Assembly: GCF_905397285.1 (NCBI RefSeq)
Contig: NZ_CAJPUX010000002.1
Span: 682,001-746,000, forward strand
Direction of reading: 5' to 3'
DNA: 64,000 nucleotides
Source of the DNA: Cupriavidus plantarum
GTDB lineage: Bacteria > Pseudomonadota > Gammaproteobacteria > Burkholderiales > Burkholderiaceae
Shown here piece after piece: positions 35,755 through 42,454 of the stretch. Both the position numbers and the translations under genes were made by a program. Below the pieces are notes generated by a model, which did not search any database, was not told the DNA's origin, and saw only the letters and a program-made list of their open reading frames with translations. Each line of letters starts with the position of its first letter. The stretch's first letter is position 1.

Positions 35755-36657
35755 ATGAAATGGCGTGCCAGATTTTTCGTCGAATACCGGACCGCCATGC
35801 AACGCAACGCCGCAGGTTTCCCACCGCTCCACGCGGTGTTCCAGCCCATCGTTCGGCTTCATGGCGATGCCGTCCTCGGCTACGAAGCGCTCATCCGCGG
35901 CCCCGCCGGTTCGCCGCTGGCCCAACCCGATGCGCTGTTCCGCCACGCGCGCGAGATCGGCGCCGCCTTCGCGCTCGAGTGCGAAGCCGCGCGTGTCGCG
36001 CTGTCGGCATGGAGCGCGCTCGCACTGCCGGGCCAGTTGTTTCTCAACTTCAGCGCGCAGACATTACGGACATTATTGTGCGGTGCGGGGGAGGGCATGA
36101 TGGACCTGCTGACCGTGGCCGGAGAACCTGTCGCGCCCGAGCGCATCGTCATCGAACTCACGGAGCAGACCGCAACGGGAGACATGGAATCGTTCGCGCG
36201 CGCGATGGAGACGCTGACCGAACGCGGCCTGCGGTACGCGCTCGACGATTTCGGAACGGGCCATGCGAACCTTGACCTGCTCGTGGCGTTGAGCCCGCAG
36301 TTCGTCAAGATCGACAAATCGCTCGTGCGCGGGATCGATGCATGTCCGCGGCGAAAGGAAATCCTGCGCGCGGTGCTGCGGATGATGCGGGCCATCGGCG
36401 GCGTGGCCATCGCGGAAGGGATCGAGGATGCGGCCGCGCTGGCCGCGGTGCGGAAGCTCGGCATCGTCGCCGCGCAGGGTTACTACCTCGGCGGCCCCGA
36501 TGCCACGGGCGGCGCGCGGCCGCTTTCCGCGGGTCAGACGGACATCAGCTGCTGTACGTGGCGGGCCATGACCTGCGACGGATCGCGTGGGGCGGCGGGC
36601 ACCGCGGGCACGGCCAGCTCGTCGGCCCGCGTGTTGTCCAGCACGTCGAGCCGATAA
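35755..36657 (+). CDS. EAL-domain c-di-GMP phosphodiesterase
   Basis: A 300-aa single-domain EAL protein predicted to hydrolyse cyclic di-GMP. The active-site set is complete: EAL-equivalent GYEALIRG, NFSAQ, ELTEQ, the metal-binding ALDDFGTGHANLD, KIDKSLV, AEGIED and QGYYLG. No sensory domain precedes it beyond about 30 residues. After the domain ends (about residue 260), the frame continues for 40 low-complexity residues that run 124 bp antisense into the converging response-regulator gene, an unusually long tail overlap. The ATG at 35755 is the last plausible start before the domain. Confidence 0.87.
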   Translation: MKWRARFFVEYRTAMQRNAAGFPPLHAVFQPIVRLHGDAVLGYEALIRGPAGSPLAQPDALFRHAREIGAAFALECEAARVALSAWSALALPGQLFLNFSAQTLRTLLCGAGEGMMDLLTVAGEPVAPERIVIELTEQTATGDMESFARAMETLTERGLRYALDDFGTGHANLDLLVALSPQFVKIDKSLVRGIDACPRRKEILRAVLRMMRAIGGVAIAEGIEDAAALAAVRKLGIVAAQGYYLGGPDATGGARPLSAGQTDISCCTWRAMTCDGSRGAAGTAGTASSSARVLSSTSSR

Positions 36658-37334
36658 CCCTGCGCATAGACCACGCTCACGGTCACGCCGTTCTCGGGGC
36701 CCAGCGACAACGTGCGCCGCATGCGCGAGACCAGTTGCGCCAACGCGCGCGACAGCGGGGACAGCTCGCGCCCCCAGACCACGCGCTCGATACGGTTGTT
36801 GCTCAGCATGCAGCCGGCATTCGCGAACATCAGCGTGGCCAGATCGAACTCCTTCGGCGTCATCGCGATGCGCTTGCCGCGCAGCAGGGCATAGCGACCC
36901 GCGCTGTTGAGCTCGTACGGGCCCGCGCGCACGCTCATGCCGAGTCGGCCGCTGGCGGTCAGCACGCGGCGGCGTAAGGCCGCGATGCGCGCCAGCAGCA
37001 CGCGTTCCGACAAAGGCTGCACGAGGTAGTCGTCCGCGCCCGCATCGAGCGCCTCGACAAGGGCATCGTCGCTCGAGACTTCGGACAGCATCATGATGGG
37101 AACGTCCCGCGCGCGAGCGGCACGCACCGCGCGGATGACGTCGATGGCGGGAATGTCCGGCAGTTCGCGATCGATCAACAGCATCTCATACGTGTCGTGG
37201 CTGATGCCGTGAATCAGGTCGCGGCCCGTTTGAAAGACGCTGCAGCGGAAACCGGCCATCGACAGCAGGGCCACGATGGCTTCCGGGTGGGGCGCACCGC
37301 TGGAGAGCCATGCGATATGGGGGGAGGCGGTCAT
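36534..37334 (-). CDS. OmpR-type response regulator with atypical receiver
   Basis: A 266-aa two-domain protein: a receiver (about 1-122) and a winged-helix DNA-binding domain (about 135-240, with MTPKEFDLATLMFAN and VVWGRELSP). The phosphoacceptor Asp55 (LLIDREL) and Ser84 are present, but the N-terminal acidic pair that binds magnesium is missing (HIAWLSSG) and the invariant switch lysine is Gln106 (YLVQPLS). Such receivers often cannot be phosphorylated normally and respond to other inputs. No sensor kinase lies nearby. Its 3' end overlaps the EAL gene by 124 bp. The C-terminal tail is Ala/Pro-rich. Confidence 0.87.
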   Translation of the reverse strand: MTASPHIAWLSSGAPHPEAIVALLSMAGFRCSVFQTGRDLIHGISHDTYEMLLIDRELPDIPAIDVIRAVRAARARDVPIMMLSEVSSDDALVEALDAGADDYLVQPLSERVLLARIAALRRRVLTASGRLGMSVRAGPYELNSAGRYALLRGKRIAMTPKEFDLATLMFANAGCMLSNNRIERVVWGRELSPLSRALAQLVSRMRRTLSLGPENGVTVSVVYAQGYRLDVLDNTRADELAVPAVPAAPRDPSQVMARHVQQLMSV

Positions 37335-37569
37335 GCGGAAATCTCTTGAAAGACAACAAGAACTGGGACGCGGGTAAGAAGATTTCGAGGGAGACTATCG
37401 ACCGCAGGAGGCGCCAGCAATCAGTTAAATCTGAAATTTCCTACATCAAAATCAGTACGTCGTACTTCTTCGAATTCGCAACATTCGATGGAAGCGGTCG
37501 GCGGGCGTGTGGGAATCGACGCTTTTCCTATGCCAGAATAGCGGTCCATGTTCCGCCTATGTGCCCCCT
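37335..37569. other. AT-rich divergent promoter region
   Basis: This 235-bp gap between the response-regulator and cardiolipin synthase genes has clearly lower GC than its surroundings, especially 37390-37490. It contains GAAATTTC and CGAATTCG palindromes and a TACGTCGTAC dyad near 37458. It should hold both divergent promoters; I cannot assign -35/-10 elements with confidence. Confidence 0.45.
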
Positions 37570-39003
37570 ATGTTGAGTCCCAGCATCGTTGCAGCGATCG
37601 TCGCCGGCTTCCACGTCGTGGGCGTGGTCGCGGCACTGCATGCGGTCATGACGGTGCGGACCGCGCCGGGCGCGATCGCGTGGGCAGGGTCGCTCGTCAT
37701 GATGCCGTACTTCACGCTGATTCCGTACCTGATCTTCGGGCGCAGCCAGTTCGCGGGATATGTCAACGCGCGACGTTTCAACAACGACCGGTTGCGCGAG
37801 ATCCGTCACGGCATGAGCGTGCGCGAGCGCGACGCGTTCGGCGCGCGCATCGTGCGCGAACCGGAGGCGCTGTGCCTCCGCGCGCTGCCGCGCCTGACGG
37901 GCATGCCTTGCGTGTCGGGCAACGCCGTCAGGCTGCTCATCAACGGGTCCGATACGTTCGCGGCGATCTTCGCGGCGATCGATGCCGCGCGCGAGGTCGT
38001 GCTGGTCCAGTTCTTCATCGTCCATGACGACGCGCTGGGGCGCGAACTCCACCGGCGCCTCTGCGCGCGCGCCGCGGCTGGCGTCAAGGTCTATTTTCTC
38101 TACGACAGCATCGGCTGCCATGCGCTCGGCCGTCCGTACGTGCGCGAATTGCAGCAGGCCGGTGTGGAAGCGCGCGCGTTCTCCACGCATCCCGGTTTCG
38201 TCAATCGCTTCCAGCTGAACTTTCGGAACCACCGCAAGCTCGTGGTCGTCGACGGCGCGTGCGCGTACGTCGGCGGGCATAACGTCGGCAACGAATACCT
38301 CGGCACGCGCCCGCCGCTCGCGCCGTGGCGCGACACGCATATCGAGATTCGCGGCGCGGCGGTGCTCGGCTTGCAAATGGCATTCGCGGAGGACTGGTAC
38401 TGGGCCGCGCGCGAGGTGCCGCACCTGCTCCAGCCGCCGGAGCAGGCGGCCGGCAACATGGTTTGCCAGGTTGTGCCGAGCGGGCCCGCGGACAATCAGG
38501 AAACGTGCTCGCTGTTCTTCGTGGAGGCGATCCAGTCGGCGCGCAAGCGGGTGTGGATCACGTCCCCGTACTTCGTCCCCGACGAGGCCGTGTTCGCGAT
38601 GCTGCGGCTCGCGGTGCTGCGCGGCGTGGACGTACGCATCCTGATTCCCGCGCGCCCGGACCACCTCGTGGTGTTCGCGGCATCCACGATCTACGCGTAC
38701 CAGGCCATTTGCGCGGGCGTGAAGATCTACCGCTATCAGCCGGGCTTCCTGCATCAGAAGGTCATCCTCGTCGACGACGAGGCCGCGGCCGTGGGCACGG
38801 CCAATCTCGACAACCGCTCGTTCCGGCTCAACTTCGAGATGATGGTGATGACCGCGGACGCGGGGTTTGCCGCGGACGTCGCGCGTATGCTCGACGCCGA
38901 CTTTGCGCAGGCCCGGCCCGTGGGCCGCGAGGAATTTCTTGGCTCCCCCGCGCTGATGCGGGTGGCCATGCACGTGGCCAAGCTGTTTGCGCCCATTCTC
39001 TGA
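37570..39003 (+). CDS. cls: cardiolipin synthase (ClsA type)
   Basis: A 477-aa inner-membrane phospholipase-D-family enzyme that condenses two phosphatidylglycerols to cardiolipin and glycerol. Two N-terminal membrane helices (about 5-25 and 35-55) precede two HKD half-sites: His221-Lys223-Asp228 and His395-Lys397-Asp402. Length and layout match ClsA. The ATG at 37570 gives the normal membrane N-terminus; a GTG at 37507 adds 21 residues. A second, different PLD protein is encoded at 42455-44674, so the region carries two such enzymes. Confidence 0.92.
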   Translation: MLSPSIVAAIVAGFHVVGVVAALHAVMTVRTAPGAIAWAGSLVMMPYFTLIPYLIFGRSQFAGYVNARRFNNDRLREIRHGMSVRERDAFGARIVREPEALCLRALPRLTGMPCVSGNAVRLLINGSDTFAAIFAAIDAAREVVLVQFFIVHDDALGRELHRRLCARAAAGVKVYFLYDSIGCHALGRPYVRELQQAGVEARAFSTHPGFVNRFQLNFRNHRKLVVVDGACAYVGGHNVGNEYLGTRPPLAPWRDTHIEIRGAAVLGLQMAFAEDWYWAAREVPHLLQPPEQAAGNMVCQVVPSGPADNQETCSLFFVEAIQSARKRVWITSPYFVPDEAVFAMLRLAVLRGVDVRILIPARPDHLVVFAASTIYAYQAICAGVKIYRYQPGFLHQKVILVDDEAAAVGTANLDNRSFRLNFEMMVMTADAGFAADVARMLDADFAQARPVGREEFLGSPALMRVAMHVAKLFAPIL

Positions 39004-39101
39004 GTCCGCTGTGCCCGGTTGCCGGATGCTTCTGGCATCCCTTGTGTACACTGTCTACTATTCACGTAACCGTCACAAACGGCACTCGCATGGGAGTCGA
39101 C

Positions 39102-39863
39102 ATGACCCGCAACACCCCGACGGTGGCCGAGCCGCCGCCGGCGCCCACCACGCAGCCTGACTCCACGCCCACCCCCGCCCGCACCCCCGCTCGCACCACC
39201 TACCGGCATGGCGACCTCCGCCGCGCGCTGCTCGATGCGGGCATCGATCTCGCCAGGGCCGGCGGCCCGGAGGCCATCGTGTTGCGCGAGGCCACCCGTC
39301 GGGCGGGCGTGGTACCTAATGCCGCGTACCGGCATTTCGCCAACCGGCAGGACCTGCTCGAAGCCGTGCGCGCGGCCGCGCTGTCGCAGCTGGCGATGGA
39401 GATGGAAGCCGCCATGGAGGCGGAGCGCGCGACGGTGTCGCCAGAGGACGAGGAGGTCGACGCGGGCGACGCGGCCGACGCGGCCGATGCGGCCACGCGC
39501 GCGCGGGCAATGCTGCGCGCGGTGGGTCGCGGCTATCTGCGCTATGCGCAGCGGGAGACCGGCCTGTTCCGCACCGCGTTCTCGGTTCGCGAGCAGGCGC
39601 GGCAGGTAGAGGAGGAAGCCGATCCGGCCAAGGCGGGCAACAGCGGGCTCAACCCGTTCCAGCTGCTATCCGCCGCGCTCGACGGGCTCGTCACGGCGGG
39701 GCTGCTGTCCAGCGGGAGGCGCCCCGGCGCGGAGTATCTGGCCTGGGCCGCCGTGCATGGCCTGGCCATGCTCGCGCTGGATGGCCCCTTGCATGGCCGG
39801 CCGGCGGAAGAGATCGATGCGCTGTCGCAGCGTCTGCTGGAGATGGTGGAGCAGGGGCTCTGA
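39102..39863 (+). CDS. TetR-family transcriptional regulator
   Basis: A 253-aa TetR regulator. A Pro/Thr-rich N-terminal arm (1-31) precedes the DNA-binding helices (about 33-82, LREATRRAGVVPNAAYRHFA). The ligand domain includes an acidic Asp-Ala-Ala repeat at about 115-130 and the closing AAVHGLAMLALDGPLHG typical of a TetR C-terminal subfamily. The ATG at 39102 has GGGAG nearby; another at 39090 is in frame. It lies 98 bp after the cardiolipin synthase gene and may be co-transcribed with it. Target unknown. Confidence 0.88.
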   Translation: MTRNTPTVAEPPPAPTTQPDSTPTPARTPARTTYRHGDLRRALLDAGIDLARAGGPEAIVLREATRRAGVVPNAAYRHFANRQDLLEAVRAAALSQLAMEMEAAMEAERATVSPEDEEVDAGDAADAADAATRARAMLRAVGRGYLRYAQRETGLFRTAFSVREQARQVEEEADPAKAGNSGLNPFQLLSAALDGLVTAGLLSSGRRPGAEYLAWAAVHGLAMLALDGPLHGRPAEEIDALSQRLLEMVEQGL

Positions 39864-39883
39864 GCCAGGGCCGTGCGCGGCCG

Positions 39884-39919
39884 AAAAAAAAGCCACGCCG
39901 GCGAGGTGCCGGCGTGGCT
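39884..39919 (-). terminator. strong intrinsic terminator pointing leftwards, without a gene
   Basis: A perfect 12-bp stem AGCCACGCCGGC / GCCGGCGTGGCT with a 5-nt loop at 39891-39919 is followed, on the minus strand, by an eight-T run (39884-39891). Read on the plus strand there is no T run, so it is not a good terminator for tetR. No minus-strand coding gene ends here; see the small RNA suggestion in the findings. Confidence 0.8.
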
Positions 39920-40006
39920 GGCAGGGGGAAACCGGGGGAGGGGTAGAAATACCCCGGCTCCATGGGTACCCGCGATGAAACGGCGCGGATACAGGCGAGA
40001 CTGTAG

Positions 40007-40043
40007 TGAGATAAATCTCATCCGAGAATCGGATATTCGCGAA
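40007..40043. promoter_or_regulatory. cluster of three adjoining palindromes
   Basis: TGAGAT-AA-ATCTCA (40007-40020), ATCCGA-GAA-TCGGAT (40020-40034) and TTCGCGAA (40036-40043) follow one another with almost no gaps, about 100 bp upstream of the Tyr/Gly-rich lipoprotein gene. The base composition is more AT-rich than around it. This looks like a compact regulatory region with sites for more than one protein. Confidence 0.55.
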
Positions 40044-40140
40044 ACTTGCGTGTCTAACGTTTGTCGGTGCGCGGCACCGGCGCCCTCGATGGGTCCATGG
40101 CGGACGCGCATCGGGGACCATTCCACAACGGGAGGCGACG

Positions 40141-40638
40141 ATGCGAAACATGCGTGGATGGTGGCGGGTCACGGCTGCCGGCGGCGCGTTGATGCTCGGC
40201 GGTTGCGTCGCCTATCCGGATTACTACGGCTACAACAGCTACTACGGGAGCTCTCCGGGGTACGTGTCGTCGGGCACGGCGACGGATACGACCGCGTACC
40301 CTTCGGGGTATTACGGTAGCTACGGCACCAGCTACACCTACTACGGCGGCTATCCCTATGCGTCGTACCCCGTGTATCCGGCTTACTACCCGTCCTACTA
40401 CTGGTATGGGCCACGCTACGGCTACGGCGCGTACTACGGCAGCGTGCGATTTGGATGGGGTGGCTATGGACGCGGCTATTACGGGGGCTATCGCGGCTAT
40501 CGCGGCGGGTACTACGGCGGCTACCGCGGCGGCTATGGTGGTGGCTATCACGGCGGCTACGGTGGCGGCTATCGCGGGGGCTATGGCGGCGGGCGCGGCG
40601 GCTATGGCGCATCGCGCGGCGGCGGCGGCCGTCGCTGA
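40141..40638 (+). CDS. Tyr/Gly-rich repetitive lipoprotein
   Basis: A 165-aa lipoprotein with a signal peptide ending in the lipobox LMLGGC (lipidated Cys22). The mature part is almost wholly Tyr, Gly, Ser and Arg: a Tyr-rich half with YYGSY-type units, then GYRGGYYGGYRGG-type repeats. Such composition suggests a surface-exposed, cohesive, low-complexity domain, but no enzyme or known family can be named. GGGAGGCGACG precedes the ATG. It follows a cluster of palindromes and a leftward terminator. Slippage in the GGCTAT-type repeats could change its length. Confidence 0.82.
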   Translation: MRNMRGWWRVTAAGGALMLGGCVAYPDYYGYNSYYGSSPGYVSSGTATDTTAYPSGYYGSYGTSYTYYGGYPYASYPVYPAYYPSYYWYGPRYGYGAYYGSVRFGWGGYGRGYYGGYRGYRGGYYGGYRGGYGGGYHGGYGGGYRGGYGGGRGGYGASRGGGGRR

Positions 40639-40914
<276 letters not shown>

Positions 40915-40956
40915 GGCACGCGCGCAAGGCACGCGCGCAAGTTTAAGGGCTCGCGA

Positions 40957-41376
40957 TCAGGGTAACTGACGCAGCTGGCCGATCACGGACATCAGGCGTC
41001 CGTGCGCCACGGTCACCGCCGTCTCGTCCTGCAGCGCTTCCTGATAGCGCTTGCGGAAGCCCGCGTCGCCCCGATCGCTGAACAGTTTCTGCGCCGCGCC
41101 GGCTACCGCGCGGCACGTGTCGTCGTGATGCTCGACGCCCTCGAGTTCCTCATCGATCTCGATGATCAGCCGCGAGAGCGGATCGAGCCAGCGGAAGAAC
41201 GATTCTTCCGTGACGAGCTGGACGAACTGGCCGGCTGGTATCGGACCGTGCACGCGTTCGTACTGGCTACGGTCGTAGCCGATGACTTCCTTATGCACCT
41301 GGAGCAATGCCGCGCGCAAGGCGCGCAAGCCCAGTTTGCGGGTTTCCTGGGTGGCAAGGAATTGTTCGCTGGTCAT
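40957..41376 (-). CDS. conserved helical protein, unknown function
   Basis: A 139-aa soluble, helix-rich protein (MTSEQFLATQETRKLGLRAL...) with several charged amphipathic stretches and paired Glu-Glu and His-His at about 78-84 (EIDEELEGVEHHDDT). No signal, membrane segment or family motif that I recognise. A GGAG site precedes the ATG by seven bases, and codon use matches the neighbours, so it is a real gene. It converges on the TFPASDP gene. The 270 bp between its start and the EEP gene contain no supported gene. Confidence 0.7.
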   Translation of the reverse strand: MTSEQFLATQETRKLGLRALRAALLQVHKEVIGYDRSQYERVHGPIPAGQFVQLVTEESFFRWLDPLSRLIIEIDEELEGVEHHDDTCRAVAGAAQKLFSDRGDAGFRKRYQEALQDETAVTVAHGRLMSVIGQLRQLP

Positions 41377-41646
41377 CCCGTCTCCACTTTTCTTTGTCGA
41401 GGGCAGGCAAGTCTCGATGTGTTACCTCCCGGCCGCGCGCAAACCGCACACGCCGCCACCTGTCCCCTATCTTTCTTCTTGGATCGTCCTTCACACGCGC
41501 GCATCAGGCCACTCGCGACGCGCACGTTGCGTAAGGCAGTATAGGCAAGCACCCCATGGCCGATAAAGCGTGACCGCCTAGCGAAATACCCGTATTGCGG
41601 CGCGGGGCGCGTCAATGCAGGCGATGTAGGACGCGTCCGTGCGGCG

Positions 41647-42453
41647 CTAGCTGCGTGGCGCGGCAATCAGGTGCAGCACGGCGCGCAATGGCAGATGATC
41701 GGAAGCCACGCGGGCGAGCGGCGTGGCATGGCGTTCGACGGAGACGAGGTGCGCGCGGGGCGATGTCCAGATGCGATCGAGCGCGAGCATCGGCCAGCGC
41801 GATGGGAACGTCGACACGTTCGGCGTGCGGTCGAAGTACGCATGCAGCCAGCGCAACGGCCGGCCCCACAGAAACCATTCGTTCACGTCGCCGAGCAGTA
41901 GCGTCGGCTGCGCGGGCATTTCCGCGAGCGCGGTCAGCAGCCGTTGCACCTGCCAGCGGCGTTCGCTCGGACGCAGGCCGAGGTGGGTCGCAATCACGCG
42001 AAGCGTGAAGCGTTCGTCGGGGCCCAGGGCATCGAGTCCATCGTGTTCGCCGCGGCACGACAGCAACGCGTCGATCGCGCCGCGCGGCTCGCGTCCTTTC
42101 ACGCTGAGGTCGATATGGCGCACGCGCAGCGGGGGATAGCGCGTGAGCAGGGCATTGCCGTAGTCGCCGTCCGCCCGCACGAGGGTGGGGCCGGGAATCG
42201 CGTGATGGCCGCCATGTTTCGACAGAAACTGCAGCATGTCGAAGCCCGTGGCGCGCGTTTCTACCTCCTGCAGCGCGACGATGTCCGCGGACAGTTCCCC
42301 GAGCACACCCGCGATGCGATTCGGCACGAAGTGTCCGTCCGTGCCGACGCCGCCGTGAATGTTGTAGCTGGCGACCGTCGTATGCGCATGGGGTGGCGGC
42401 GTCGTCGTCGTTTGCCGCGCGCCTTGTCGATCTGGCCGGTCGGGCGCGTTCAT
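41647..42453 (-). CDS. endonuclease/exonuclease/phosphatase (EEP) family hydrolase
   Basis: A 268-aa metal-dependent phosphodiesterase-fold protein. The EEP motifs are present in order: ASYNIHGG, LQEVETR with its metal-binding Glu, HLGLRPSER, GDVNEW with the usual Asp-Asn pair, and the C-terminal ASDHLPL. The ATG is 1 bp after the stop codon of the PLD-VTT gene, so translation is coupled. Family members cleave nucleic acids, inositol phosphates or sphingomyelin. The PLD partner suggests a phospholipid or membrane-associated phosphodiester as substrate. Confidence 0.87.
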   Translation of the reverse strand: MNAPDRPDRQGARQTTTTPPPHAHTTVASYNIHGGVGTDGHFVPNRIAGVLGELSADIVALQEVETRATGFDMLQFLSKHGGHHAIPGPTLVRADGDYGNALLTRYPPLRVRHIDLSVKGREPRGAIDALLSCRGEHDGLDALGPDERFTLRVIATHLGLRPSERRWQVQRLLTALAEMPAQPTLLLGDVNEWFLWGRPLRWLHAYFDRTPNVSTFPSRWPMLALDRIWTSPRAHLVSVERHATPLARVASDHLPLRAVLHLIAAPRS

Positions 42454-42454
42454 G

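Noticed and set aside
40141..40638. Repeat region considered as a CRISPR array.
   Set aside because: The repeats are part of an open frame with lipobox, are three-base periodic and lack unique spacers.
41377..41646. Possible small gene between the helical hypothetical and the EEP gene.
   Set aside because: The open frames here have biased composition and no ribosome-binding site, so I treat the 270 bp as intergenic.
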